Shown: piece by piece, positions 1-8,682 of the stretch
Layout of the letters: each line of letters opens with the position of its first letter
How positions within the stretch are numbered: the stretch's first letter is position 1
Assembly: GCA_030532825.1 (NCBI GenBank)
Contig: JAUNKK010000004.1
Coordinates: forward strand, 7,164-71,163
Direction of reading: 5' to 3'
DNA length: 64,000 nt
DNA from: Propionibacteriaceae bacterium
GTDB lineage: Bacteria; Actinomycetota; Actinomycetes; Propionibacteriales; Propionibacteriaceae
Made by a program: the position numbers and the translations under genes
The notes under the pieces: model-generated
What the model saw: only the letters and a program-made list of their open reading frames with translations
Databases searched by the model: none
What the model was told of the DNA's origin: nothing

Positions 1-194
1 CCTGGGTAACTGGGTCGTGGTCATAGGGACCTAAGGCTACCCGGACGAAATATGCTGCCCCAGTATTTGGCGAGGTATGCGGAACGCGCCTGAGGCATCC
101 ACTAAACCTCGCAGCCGTTGAGCTGTCTCAGGAGGTCTTAGCTCGGGCTGGCTAGCTGTGACGGGCAGCGATGATCGCCTCCGAGGCGCCCAAC
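1..194. other. Non-coding stretch at window edge
   Basis: No frame stays open here and I see no RNA gene or convincing hairpin. It lies just downstream of ndk on the minus strand. A neighbouring gene may begin outside the window. Confidence 0.4.
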
Positions 195-605
195 TCAGTT
201 CAGCCCGGGAAACCACAGTGCTATTTCGCGTTCCGCCGCGGACGGCGAATCCGAGGCATGCACCGCGTTGCGCCGAATGGACTCCGCAAGGTCGGCACGC
301 ACCGTTCCCGGGGAAGCCTGGGCAGGATCGGTAGCGCCGTGGAGTTCCCTCACCCGGGTGACGGCATCATCACCACGCAACACCGCGGCAAGCAGCGGCC
401 CGCTTGTGATGAAGGCTCGCATCTCGGGATAAAAGTCGCGGTGCAGGTGCTCGGCATAGTGCCGGTCGGCTAGGTCGTCACCGATGGTGCGTAACTCCAT
501 CGCCTCAAACCAGAACCCGGCTTCCTCGTATCGGTTGAGAATCCGCCCTATGTTCCCGGCGGCCACGGCGTCCGGTTTGATGAGCACTAGCGTGCGCTGC
601 GTCAT
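195..605 (-). CDS. ndk: Nucleoside diphosphate kinase
   Basis: Cytosolic enzyme that moves the gamma-phosphate from ATP to nucleoside diphosphates by a phosphohistidine intermediate, balancing (d)NTP pools. The 136-aa protein has the usual family length. It begins RTLVLIKPDAV, the typical nucleotide-binding start, and carries the catalytic histidine at position 116 in NAVHASDS. It overlaps the end of folC by 4 bp (ATGA), so it is probably the second gene of a folC-ndk operon with coupled translation. Identification is firm. Confidence 0.96.
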   Translation of the reverse strand: MTQRTLVLIKPDAVAAGNIGRILNRYEEAGFWFEAMELRTIGDDLADRHYAEHLHRDFYPEMRAFITSGPLLAAVLRGDDAVTRVRELHGATDPAQASPGTVRADLAESIRRNAVHASDSPSAAEREIALWFPGLN

Positions 606-1948
606 GATGACTCCCTCAGTTGGTCTTCTGCTTTCTCACGGGTCAGCAGGTCGCGGGCCTCACCGGTCGCAATCAAGGACCCTGCAACCAGCACGCCACC
701 CGTGGGGCCAGCAGCATCGGCCAGCAGCGTGGCTAGCTCTAACGCGTCAGCAACCGTCGGCGCCTGCTGCACCTGACCAGCCGGCCAGATCTCCTCAGCC
801 ACCTGCGCTAGGTCCTCGACGGGAATAGCCCGAGGCGTCCCCTGGGCGCGCGTCACAATCACCTGGTCCATGGCCGAGGCGAAGGTTTCCAACACCGTGG
901 CGACATCTTTGTCCTTCATCATCGCCACGACGCCGATGAGAGGCTGAAACGCGAACGCCTCCTGACAGGCCTCGATGGTGGCGCGCGCCGCCTGGGGGTT
1001 GTGGGCGGTGTCGAGCACGATGGTGGGTGACGTCCGCACGAGTTCCAGACGCGCGGGCGCCACCACAGCCCCCAGACCCTCGGTGATGATCTCGGGCGCG
1101 AGGGGCTGCCCACCCAGGAAGGCCTCAACGGCAGCAACCGCAAGGGCAGCATTGTGGGCCATGTGCGCACCGTGCAGGGGAAGGAAGACGTCACCGACTG
1201 GGCCGCCTGCCGTTTGGAGCCGAAGCAACTGCCCACCTACGGCTGGCCGACGGTCTAGCAGCCCGAAATCCGGGCCCTCGGCCTTCACGACGGCTCCCTC
1301 AGCAACAGCCCGGGCCAGCAGTTGTTGGGCAACTGCCGGTTCCTGACCGGCCAGCACCGCCGTCGCCCCGGGCTTGATGATGCCCGACTTCTCGGCCGCG
1401 ATCTCGGCCAGCGATTCACCCAAGATGTGGGTGTGATCTGCTCCGATGGGCGCGATGACCGCCACCTGCGGCGAGGCGACAGACGTGGCGTCCCAGCGCC
1501 CCCCAAGACCGACCTCTACGACGGCGACATCCACCGGGGCGTCGGCGAAAGCGGCATAGGCCATGGCCGTGATGACCTCGAAGAAGGTCATGGCAATGCC
1601 ATCAAGTTGTTGTTTATCAACCATCGCCACGAAGGGCTCAATCTCAGACCAGATCTCAGCAAATCGCTCCCGCGAGATTGGCTCACCATCAATGGAGATG
1701 CGCTCTCGCGCATCGCTGAGATGCGGGCTGGCAAACCGTCCGGTGCGCAGGCCAGCTGCGCGAAGCAGCGCGTCGATCATGATGCAGGTCGAGCCTTTGC
1801 CATTGGTGCCGGCCACCTGGATGACGGGCATAGCTCGCTCCGGGTTGCCCAACAGGTCCATCACTGCGGCCTCCCGGCTGAGGCTGGGGCCGACGCGGTG
1901 CTCAGGCCAACGGGCCGTCAACTGGGAAACAAGTGTGGGGTAGTCCAT
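602..1948 (-). CDS. folC: Folylpolyglutamate synthase / dihydrofolate synthase
   Basis: Mur-ligase-family ATP-dependent enzyme that joins glutamate to dihydropteroate or tetrahydrofolate (folate biosynthesis and retention). The P-loop GTNGKGS lies near residues 47-53, and the typical AVVEVGLGGRWDATS and APIGADHTHILG motifs follow. I place the start at the ATG at 1948 (protein begins MDYPTLVSQL, 448 aa), which matches the family N-terminus. The open frame runs 30 codons further but that part has no family likeness. No Shine-Dalgarno is seen before this ATG, and a TACTAT -10 box at 1959-1964 lies 10 bases away, so the message may have almost no leader. Confidence 0.93.
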   Translation of the reverse strand: MDYPTLVSQLTARWPEHRVGPSLSREAAVMDLLGNPERAMPVIQVAGTNGKGSTCIMIDALLRAAGLRTGRFASPHLSDARERISIDGEPISRERFAEIWSEIEPFVAMVDKQQLDGIAMTFFEVITAMAYAAFADAPVDVAVVEVGLGGRWDATSVASPQVAVIAPIGADHTHILGESLAEIAAEKSGIIKPGATAVLAGQEPAVAQQLLARAVAEGAVVKAEGPDFGLLDRRPAVGGQLLRLQTAGGPVGDVFLPLHGAHMAHNAALAVAAVEAFLGGQPLAPEIITEGLGAVVAPARLELVRTSPTIVLDTAHNPQAARATIEACQEAFAFQPLIGVVAMMKDKDVATVLETFASAMDQVIVTRAQGTPRAIPVEDLAQVAEEIWPAGQVQQAPTVADALELATLLADAAGPTGGVLVAGSLIATGEARDLLTREKAEDQLRESS

Positions 1949-1968
1949 GATGCCGCTAATAGTAGAGG

Positions 1969-1996
1969 TTGTATGCGTGGGCCCGACGGATAGGAT
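1969..1996 (+). promoter_or_regulatory. Putative leaderless promoter for the MauE/DoxX-like gene
   Basis: TTGTAT (1969-1974), a 16-base spacer and TAGGAT (1991-1996) stand 6 bases before the GTG at 2003. A transcript would therefore start at or next to the start codon. Leaderless genes are common in actinobacteria. Inferred from pattern only. Confidence 0.4.
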
Positions 1997-2002
1997 GACT
2001 GG

Positions 2003-2566
2003 GTGAGTGTTGTGTTTCCTGAGCCGTCGGTGCGGCACTGGCCAGATTGGGTCGGTTTGTTCGCCCGCCTCATCCCAGGTGTGGTGTTTCTCTACGCGGG
2101 GCTCGTCAAGGTCGGGGACATGGCGTCCTTCGCCGACAGCATCCGCGCCTATCAGTTGGTGGGCTGGGAGTTTTCCGAGGTGCTATCCCGTGTCTTGCCC
2201 ATCGTTGAGCTAGCTGCTGGGCTATTGCTCATCGTTGGCCTGTTCACGCGCTGGGCAGCAGCCACAACGCTAGTGATGCTTCTGGCATTCATTATCGGAA
2301 TCGGTTGGGTATGGGCTAAAGGCATCAGCATCGATTGCGGCTGTTTCGGCACGGGCGGCGAGGTAGTTCCTGGTGAGACGCAGTATCCGCGGAAGATCGC
2401 CGAGAACATCGGCATGTCCCTCCTGTGTCTTTGGCTCATGGTGCGGCCGCGCTCCCTGTTCAGCCTGGACCAGGCACTTTTCGGTTCCCCCATTCGTTTA
2501 CATGACCAGCGCGAGGACGGCCCCGTCAACGCGGAGGACGCTGTTACAGCGGCTATCAAGGAGTGA
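2003..2566 (+). CDS. MauE/DoxX-family redox-associated membrane protein
   Basis: Integral membrane protein of 187 aa with about four hydrophobic segments. It has the typical MauE/DoxX opening (ARLIPGVVFLYAGLVKVGD) and a Cys pair in DCGCFG (C112 and C114). MauE-type proteins are thought to pass electrons to periplasmic or extracytoplasmic disulfide partners. Its stop overlaps the ribosome binding site of the next gene, a membrane-anchored DsbA-like protein, which supports a two-protein thiol-disulfide system. The exact substrate is unknown. Confidence 0.8.
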   Translation: MSVVFPEPSVRHWPDWVGLFARLIPGVVFLYAGLVKVGDMASFADSIRAYQLVGWEFSEVLSRVLPIVELAAGLLLIVGLFTRWAAATTLVMLLAFIIGIGWVWAKGISIDCGCFGTGGEVVPGETQYPRKIAENIGMSLLCLWLMVRPRSLFSLDQALFGSPIRLHDQREDGPVNAEDAVTAAIKE

Positions 2567-2577
2567 GCACTAGATCC

Positions 2578-3384
2578 ATGGCCAATAATTCGAACCTCAG
2601 CAAGCGCGCCGCGCTGCGTAAGCAGCAGGAGCTTGAGGAGCAGCGCAAGCGGAACAAGAAGATGATGACTATCGGCCTCGCCGTGGTGGGCGTCGTCGTG
2701 GTTGTGATCGTGGGGGTCCTCGCAATGACGCTGCTCAACAAGAACCAGCAGTCCCAGGTCACGCCGCCGAACGCCACCGATGCGGGTGGCATCACGATCA
2801 ACAGCACCGGCTCCCAGCCCCAGGGCCAAGTGCCGCACGTCGTCGTCTACGAGGACTATCAGTGCCCGGCCTGCGGCCAGTACGAGCAGGCGTTTGGCTC
2901 CACCTTCCTGCAACTGGTCGACGAGGGCAAGATCACCCTTGAGGTGAGGACCGCCCATTTCCTCGACCAGGTCAATAAGACAGACAACCGCAAGTCCTCC
3001 ACCCGCGCCGCCCTCGCTGCTGCCGCCGCGGACGAGGTGGGCAAGTATCGCGAATACCATGCTGTGCTGTTCGCGAAGCAACCCACGGAGGGCGTCGGGT
3101 TCACCGACGAACAGCTGACTGGAGACTTCGCCACCGAGGCTGGGATCACCGGTGAGGACTTGGTCAAGTTCAAACAGCTGTACGAGGACAAGACCTACGA
3201 AGGTTTCGTCGATAAGTCCCACAAGGCCATGTCCGACAATCAGGTCACGGGCACCCCCACGTACCACGTGGATGGCAAGACGATCGAGTTCTTCGACCCC
3301 AACACCAGGCAGGCCGTGGTCTCTGCCAATGATCCCGAAAGCCTCCTGGCGGCGATCCAGGCGGCCGCGGATAAGAACAGCTGA
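2578..3384 (+). CDS. Membrane-anchored DsbA-like thioredoxin-fold protein
   Basis: Probable extracytoplasmic thiol:disulfide oxidoreductase or isomerase. In the 268-aa product an N-terminal charged, coiled stretch (1-28) precedes one membrane anchor (about 31-53) and a thioredoxin-fold domain with the CPAC active site at 96-99 and a late TGTPTYHVDG cis-Pro loop. I chose the ATG at 2578 although a GTG at 2563 is in frame, because AAGGAG (2558-2563) overlaps that GTG. Spacing to the ATG is a longish 14 bases. It is cotranscribed with the MauE-like gene. Confidence 0.86.
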   Translation: MANNSNLSKRAALRKQQELEEQRKRNKKMMTIGLAVVGVVVVVIVGVLAMTLLNKNQQSQVTPPNATDAGGITINSTGSQPQGQVPHVVVYEDYQCPACGQYEQAFGSTFLQLVDEGKITLEVRTAHFLDQVNKTDNRKSSTRAALAAAAADEVGKYREYHAVLFAKQPTEGVGFTDEQLTGDFATEAGITGEDLVKFKQLYEDKTYEGFVDKSHKAMSDNQVTGTPTYHVDGKTIEFFDPNTRQAVVSANDPESLLAAIQAAADKNS

Positions 3385-3405
3385 CAGGCCGGTCGGCTAG
3401 CTTGG

Positions 3406-3430
3406 GGCCCGGAGCACACCGCTCCGGGCC
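3406..3430 (+). terminator. Intrinsic terminator after the DsbA-like gene
   Basis: A perfect 10-bp stem (GGCCCGGAGC / GCTCCGGGCC) with a 5-base loop, followed by TCGTCGTTT. It separates the redox pair from valS. Confidence 0.75.
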
Positions 3431-3499
3431 TCGTCGTTTCCGGGCGGAGCGGTGGCGGTATTCGACGCGCCGTGGCACAGCCAACTACGATTTCGTTCC

Positions 3500-6061
3500 A
3501 TGACGAACCCCGCCTACAACTCCGGTCTGCCCACCAAACCCGCACTCGAGAACCTTGAGGGCAAGTGGGGGCAGGTGTGGCGTGAAGACGGGACCTACGC
3601 CTTTCAGCGGCCCGCTTCCCGGGAGCAGGTGTTCTCTATCGATACCCCGCCGCCTACTGTCTCCGGTTCGCTGCATGTGGGCCACGTGTTCAGCTACACC
3701 CACACCGACGTTGTGGCTCGCTATCAGCGCATGCGCGGCAAGGAGGTTTTCTACCCGATGGGCTGGGACGACAACGGCCTGCCCACCGAGCGTCGCGTGC
3801 AGAACTACTATGGAGTGCGCTGCGACCCCGCGCTGCCCTACGATCCGGAATTCACTCCCCCGGCAAAGCCCGACTCGAAGCGCCAGGTGGCGATCTCGCG
3901 CCGCAATTTCATTGAGCTGTGCGAGGAGCTGACCCAGATCGACGAGGCCGTCTTTGAGGAGCTGTGGCGCACCCTCGGCCTGTCAGTTGATTGGGATCTC
4001 CTGTACACGACGATCGGCTCCGACACGCAGGCCATCGCGCAGAAGGCGTTCATCCGCAACCACGCGCGTGGCGAGGCCTACCTGTCCTACGCACCCACGC
4101 TGTGGGACGTCACCTACCAGACCGCCGTCGCCCAGGCCGAGTTGGAGGCCCGCGACTACGCGGGCGCCTACCACCGCGTCGCCTTCTACCGGACCGACGG
4201 CACCCCCATCTACATTGAGACCACCCGCCCCGAGCTTCTCGTGAGCGTCTGCGCCCTGATCGCGCACCCCGACGACGAGCGCTACCAGGAGCTCTTCGGC
4301 GAGACGGTGACCTCGCCCGTGTTCGGCGTCGAGGTTCCCGTGCTCGCCCACCGCGACGCCGAGCCTGACAAGGGCGCGGGCATCGCCATGTGCTGCACGT
4401 TCGGCGACTTGACCGACGTCACCTGGTGGCGGGAGCTGGACCTCCCGACCCGCACCGTGATCGGCCGCGACGGCCGCTTCGTTTCTGACACCCCCGACTG
4501 GGTGGTCAACGCCGAGCGCTACGCACCGCTCGCGGGCAAGACGGTCTTCTCCGCTCGCGAGGCCACCGTTGCCATGCTGCGCGAGACTGGCGCCCTGGAC
4601 GGTGAGCCGCAGCCGACCATGCGCAAGACCAACTTCTACGAGAAGGGCGACAAGCCGCTTGAGATCGTCGCCACCCGCCAGTGGTACATCGCCAACGGCG
4701 GCCGCGACGAGGAGTTGAAGGCCCAGCTCCTAGCCCGCGGCGAGGAACTCGCCTGGACACCGGATCACATGCGTCACCGCTACGAGAACTGGGTGGGCGG
4801 CTTGAGCGGCGACTGGCTGATCTCCCGCCAGCGTTTCTTCGGCGTGCCTTTCCCGGTGTGGTACCGCTTGGACGAGAACCTCGAGCCCGACTACGACAAC
4901 CCGATCCTCGCCTCCGAGGCCGAACTTCCCGTCGATCCGATGAGCCAAGCCCCCTCCGGCTACGACGAGACGCAGCGCGGCGTCGCCGGCGGCTTCATCG
5001 CTGACCCCGACGTGATGGACACCTGGGCCACGTCGTCGCTCACCCCGCAGCTCGCCTGCGGCTGGGAGCGCGATCCTGAGCTGTTCAATCTCACCTTCCC
5101 CATGGACATCGCCCCGCAGGCACACGACATCATCCGCACCTGGCTCTTCAGCCGCGTGGTGCGCGCCCACTTCGAGCACGCATCGCTGCCCTGGAACCGC
5201 ACCACCATCTCCGGCTTCGTCATGGACCCTGATCGCAAGAAGATGTCGAAGTCCAAGGGCAACGTCGTTGTCCCCTCCGATACCCTCGCCAAGTTTGGCT
5301 CCGACGCCGTCCGCTGGCGTGCTGCGATGGCCCGCCCGGGCCTGGACTCCCCGTTCGATGAGGCCCAGATGAAGGTGGGGCGTCGCCTGGCCATGAAAAT
5401 CCTCAACGCTGGACGGTTCGTGCTCAGCCTGGCGCCCGAGCCCGGTCAGCTTGAGGCAGTGACCAACCCGGTGGATCGGGCGATGCTGGCTTCACTCGGC
5501 GACACCGTGCAAGCTGCCACCGAGGCTTTCGAAGCATTTGACTACACGGCTGCCTTGGAGGCAGCGGAGACCTTCTTCTGGTCGTTCTGCGACGACTACC
5601 TGGAGCTAGTCAAAGAACGCGCCTACGGTACCCACTCGTCCGAACAGCAGGCCTCGGCTCAGCACGCCCTAGCCCTTGCGCTCGATATCCAACTCCGGTT
5701 GTTTGCGCCCTTCTTGCCGTTCGTCACCGAGGAGACGTGGTCCTGGACTCACGGCTCCTCCATCCACCGCGCGGCCTGGCCTAGCGTCTCCGAGGTCACA
5801 CTCGATGCGGAACGACAACTGCTCGCCGATGTCTCGCAGTTGCTCATCGTGATTCGCGGCGCCAAATCGAACGCCAAGGTCAGTATGAAGACCCCCGTTA
5901 CCGCGGCTGACTTCCGGGGAGACCAGGCCTCCCTGGCAAGGCTCAAGGAAATCGAGGCGGATCTAAGGGCCGTGAGCCGCATCACCGGCGAGGTCAGCTG
6001 GACGGTGACGGCGGGGCCCCTCACCGTTGCCGTGGAGTTGGGCGAACTCCCAGCAAAATAA
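3500..6061 (+). CDS. valS: Valyl-tRNA synthetase
   Basis: Class I aminoacyl-tRNA synthetase that charges tRNA-Val. The 853-aa protein has HVGH (about 59-62) as the HIGH motif, KMSKS (about 580-584), and a CP1 editing domain between them. The start is the ATG at 3500 (MTNPAYNSGLP); the frame continues 16 codons upstream from a GTG but that part lies in the post-terminator region. Only about 60 bases separate it from the preceding terminator, so there is no room for a T-box leader. The C-terminal tRNA-binding coiled coil looks short. Confidence 0.96.
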   Translation: MTNPAYNSGLPTKPALENLEGKWGQVWREDGTYAFQRPASREQVFSIDTPPPTVSGSLHVGHVFSYTHTDVVARYQRMRGKEVFYPMGWDDNGLPTERRVQNYYGVRCDPALPYDPEFTPPAKPDSKRQVAISRRNFIELCEELTQIDEAVFEELWRTLGLSVDWDLLYTTIGSDTQAIAQKAFIRNHARGEAYLSYAPTLWDVTYQTAVAQAELEARDYAGAYHRVAFYRTDGTPIYIETTRPELLVSVCALIAHPDDERYQELFGETVTSPVFGVEVPVLAHRDAEPDKGAGIAMCCTFGDLTDVTWWRELDLPTRTVIGRDGRFVSDTPDWVVNAERYAPLAGKTVFSAREATVAMLRETGALDGEPQPTMRKTNFYEKGDKPLEIVATRQWYIANGGRDEELKAQLLARGEELAWTPDHMRHRYENWVGGLSGDWLISRQRFFGVPFPVWYRLDENLEPDYDNPILASEAELPVDPMSQAPSGYDETQRGVAGGFIADPDVMDTWATSSLTPQLACGWERDPELFNLTFPMDIAPQAHDIIRTWLFSRVVRAHFEHASLPWNRTTISGFVMDPDRKKMSKSKGNVVVPSDTLAKFGSDAVRWRAAMARPGLDSPFDEAQMKVGRRLAMKILNAGRFVLSLAPEPGQLEAVTNPVDRAMLASLGDTVQAATEAFEAFDYTAALEAAETFFWSFCDDYLELVKERAYGTHSSEQQASAQHALALALDIQLRLFAPFLPFVTEETWSWTHGSSIHRAAWPSVSEVTLDAERQLLADVSQLLIVIRGAKSNAKVSMKTPVTAADFRGDQASLARLKEIEADLRAVSRITGEVSWTVTAGPLTVAVELGELPAK

Positions 6062-6154
6062 TCTCCCTGATAGGTCAACGGCCAACCGCAGTCGGGTGCT
6101 GATGAGTTAGGTAGCAATTCCCGTCCAGGCTGCGTACAGGATAAGGAGCGGGAC

Positions 6155-7198
6155 TTGACAGCAGCAGGTATCACCTGTTCGGCCATCGCAGTCGTGGTTT
6201 GGATGGTATTTGCTTGGCGGTTTCATCGCGAACCGCGGCGGCTCAGCAACGCTGTCTTATTCAGCTTCGCGCTAGTTGTGTCCTTAGTCGCGCTAGATCT
6301 GTTGACCGCCCCACCAGACGACAGTCCGCACCCAATTCTCATGATTGTCGTCTTTGGGGCATTCTTCACAGCCCTACTGCTCCCCGCGGCGCTGGTACTC
6401 AACGGACTGGTGATGCTCCGGCGGGAAGGGCGTTCCCTGGGAAACCTGCTCTCGCTACTGGTTGGCCTCGCCCTCGGGCTAATAGCGGCCTTACCTTTCC
6501 TCACCATCGCCATAACGTCCGGGACGGCATACCGGATTATCTTTATCGAGTTGGCAGCCGCCTGCTACACCTTTTATCTGGGAAGCATGTTCGCCTGCTA
6601 TTTGGCCTACGGTTGGTTCTGTGTCCACATGCCATCGAAACGGCCTGTGGATGCAGTCGTGGTGCTTGGGTCTGGGCTTGTGCGCGGCGAGGTGCCCCCT
6701 TTGCTGGCGGCCCGCCTCAAGGCCGGGATCAAGGTTTATCACGCCCAACGCACCCTGGGTAACCGCGTCATTATGGTGCCCAGCGGTGGCCAAGGCGGCG
6801 ACGAGCCTCGCAGCGAGGGTGCCGCAATGGCTGAATATCTCATCGCCCACGGGGTTCCGCCAGAGGATGTGCTGGCGGAGACCAAGTCCCGGACCACTCG
6901 GGAGAACATCACTTTCAGCATCGACTTGATCAAGGCGACGCGGCCCCAAAATTCGACGACTCCCCCACGCCTGGCGATCGCCACCAACAACTACCACACC
7001 CTTCGTGCGGCACTGTTGTCCCGACAGCTCGGGGTCCAGGCGATCACCGTCGGTGCGCCGACGGCTGGCTACTATCTGCCGAGCGCTCTCATCCGCGAGT
7101 TCGTGGCCCTCCTAGTCGCTAGCCGTGCCTGGCACATAGCCGTGGCCGCCTTCGGAGCGCTACTGACTGGCGTGATGATCGTCACCTGGGGCTACTAA
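6155..7198 (+). CDS. YdcF/ElyC-family (DUF218) membrane protein
   Basis: Protein of 347 aa with four or more N-terminal membrane helices and then a DUF218 domain that begins DAVVVLGSGLVRGEVPPLL and includes a late TNNYHTLRA segment. Family members (SanA, ElyC, YdcF) are linked to envelope integrity but their reaction is not established. The TTG start at 6155 is chosen because AAGGAG lies at 6143-6148, with six bases between. Confidence 0.85.
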   Translation: MTAAGITCSAIAVVVWMVFAWRFHREPRRLSNAVLFSFALVVSLVALDLLTAPPDDSPHPILMIVVFGAFFTALLLPAALVLNGLVMLRREGRSLGNLLSLLVGLALGLIAALPFLTIAITSGTAYRIIFIELAAACYTFYLGSMFACYLAYGWFCVHMPSKRPVDAVVVLGSGLVRGEVPPLLAARLKAGIKVYHAQRTLGNRVIMVPSGGQGGDEPRSEGAAMAEYLIAHGVPPEDVLAETKSRTTRENITFSIDLIKATRPQNSTTPPRLAIATNNYHTLRAALLSRQLGVQAITVGAPTAGYYLPSALIREFVALLVASRAWHIAVAAFGALLTGVMIVTWGY

Positions 7199-7223
7199 GC
7201 CCGATAGCTCAACTGCGGACGCG

Positions 7224-7310
7224 GGGTGAGGGCAGGTCCGACGTCACGTCGTCCGGCGAGCCTTCAGCCGGGCGAGAGCCTCAAAGGGCCGTCACATCCA
7301 GTTGCGGGTC
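7224..7310 (-). pseudogene. Decayed 3' fragment of a tricorn protease gene
   Basis: This non-coding stretch aligns with 22555-22641, the 3' end of the intact tricorn gene. By hand I count about 65 identities over the 80-bp core 7231-7310 versus 22562-22641, with two 1-base gaps. In the minus-strand reading it preserves EDxQLDV and EALARLKA of the tricorn C-terminus, but a frameshift separates them. It sits just beyond the 3' end of eutH, in the same orientation as the intact gene 15 kb away. Confidence 0.75.
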
Positions 7311-7318
7311 CTCACATC

Positions 7319-7342
7319 ACGCCCGCAATCCGTGACGGGCGT
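7319..7342 (-). terminator. Probable terminator after eutH
   Basis: A 7-bp stem (ACGCCCG / CGGGCGT) with a 10-base loop stands 10 bases past the eutH stop codon. No clear U-tract follows, so the role is tentative. Confidence 0.4.
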
Positions 7343-7352
7343 AGGCGAGAGG

Positions 7353-8594
7353 TCATGAGTCCGCCGCAGCATACTCGTCGGCACCGATGACGCCTTGCTC
7401 CCGATCCTCATCCTCCAATCGCCTCGCATGCGGCAACACCAACCAAGCAGCCAGGAATATCGCCAGGATCCCTCCAAACAGCTTGCCGCCCATCATGGCC
7501 GCGATCATGCTGGGCTGGAAGTTGGCCGTAAACGCCAGGTGATCGCCGAAGAGGAAAGCGGAGCACACCGCGAAGGCAATGGTGAGCACCTTTTCCTTCG
7601 GTGGTAGGAGTCGCACGATACGGAACAACGCGAGGACGTTCGCGCTGGCCGCCAGGAAACCGCTCATGCCGTCCGGCGAGATCCCCACCCTCCGGCCGAG
7701 TCCTCCCAGAGGTTTCGCCAGGCCCTTGCGGATGGCGTAGACCATCGGAAACGCCCCGGAGAGCATCACGCCGATATATCCCGCGATTTCCAACGCCCGG
7801 AACTGACCCTCCTGATCCGCGATGAACGGAGCAAGCGGCCAGGAGCCGAAGAGGGTCGAAAACACGTGGGTGAAGTACTCAACGATGGAGAGTGCCAGCG
7901 CCGCAGTCAGAATCATCTCCAGTGCCCTGCCACCGATGAGGAATACCCGGATCGTTTGGTTCGTGAGGAACCGAAGGGCCAACGCGATCACCAGCATAAT
8001 GAGCGCGAGCGGCAGCAGATTGAGCAGGACTTGTCCCCAAGACAGATCGAATGGCGCGGTCCCGGGGCCTGTAGTGCTTATTTCTTCGCGCGTCGGGACT
8101 TGGCTCAAGCCTAGGATGAGGACGACGACGAATACCGTGAAAGGTATGGCCAACAGCCCTGCCATCACCCCGAGAGCCAGGAACTTGTGATCCTGACGCT
8201 CGGTCATCGCGAGCCCGACGGGGATCGAGAAAACGATGGTGGAGCCCGCTGTGAAACTGGCCGCAAACGCCATCATCCAGGCCCCGTGCGAGCCAGCTAG
8301 TTCGTGGGCCAGCTGATAACCGCCCATGTCTCCCGCAATGAAAGTTCCGGCTGCCAGGGCTGGGTCCGCGTGCAGCCAAGCGTACCCCTTCGCCACTGTG
8401 GCGTTAATGACCTTCACGAGGAGCGGAACCAGCACCATGACTCCGCCTACCGGCAGGAAGATGTGGCCAATCGCCACAATCCCCTCCTTGAACTCCTTTC
8501 CTAGCGGAGAGTCAGGTTTCACCATGTAAGCTCCGGCACCCAGAACCACGAAGAACATCATCAGGTAGATGACACCGTGCCCAACTGCTTCCAC
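7353..8594 (-). CDS. eutH: Ethanolamine transporter EutH
   Basis: Inner-membrane permease for ethanolamine, near the usual family length (413 aa) and hydrophobic throughout, with about eleven predicted membrane segments. Typical stretches are AWLHADPALAAGTFIAGDMGGYQLA and a late SAFLFGDHLAFTANFQP. The start is the GTG at 8594 because GAGGAGG lies 5-6 bases before it in the minus-strand reading; upstream codons in the open frame include a hairpin arm and are unlikely to be coding. It is the last gene of the downstream eut operon. Confidence 0.93.
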   Translation of the reverse strand: MEAVGHGVIYLMMFFVVLGAGAYMVKPDSPLGKEFKEGIVAIGHIFLPVGGVMVLVPLLVKVINATVAKGYAWLHADPALAAGTFIAGDMGGYQLAHELAGSHGAWMMAFAASFTAGSTIVFSIPVGLAMTERQDHKFLALGVMAGLLAIPFTVFVVVLILGLSQVPTREEISTTGPGTAPFDLSWGQVLLNLLPLALIMLVIALALRFLTNQTIRVFLIGGRALEMILTAALALSIVEYFTHVFSTLFGSWPLAPFIADQEGQFRALEIAGYIGVMLSGAFPMVYAIRKGLAKPLGGLGRRVGISPDGMSGFLAASANVLALFRIVRLLPPKEKVLTIAFAVCSAFLFGDHLAFTANFQPSMIAAMMGGKLFGGILAIFLAAWLVLPHARRLEDEDREQGVIGADEYAAADS

Positions 8595-8627
8595 TGATTC
8601 CTCCTCAGCGACTCGTGATCGACTCGA

Positions 8628-8676
8628 AGTGACGTGGCGCCTCCCACCTAGCAGGCTCGAAAGGCGCCACGTCACT
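8628..8676 (-). other. Long stem-loop between the alcohol dehydrogenase and eutH
   Basis: A perfect 15-bp inverted repeat, AGTGACGTGGCGCCT (8628-8642) and its complement (8662-8676), with a 19-base loop. It lies 6 bases after the dehydrogenase stop and before the eutH ribosome binding site. There is no U-tract, so it may be an mRNA-processing or stability element, or a partial terminator, that sets EutH apart from upstream genes. Confidence 0.7.
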
Positions 8677-8682
8677 AGGGGC

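Noticed and set aside
171..473. 100-codon open frame on the plus strand
   Set aside because: Lies antisense to ndk, which is a clear gene; composition follows the shadow frame of ndk.
2152..3267. 371-codon minus-strand frame
   Set aside because: Antisense to the MauE-like and DsbA-like genes; repetitive and without any domain.
3431..3499. T-box riboswitch before valS
   Set aside because: Only about 70 bases follow the upstream terminator, with no specifier loop or TGGN-type T-box sequence.
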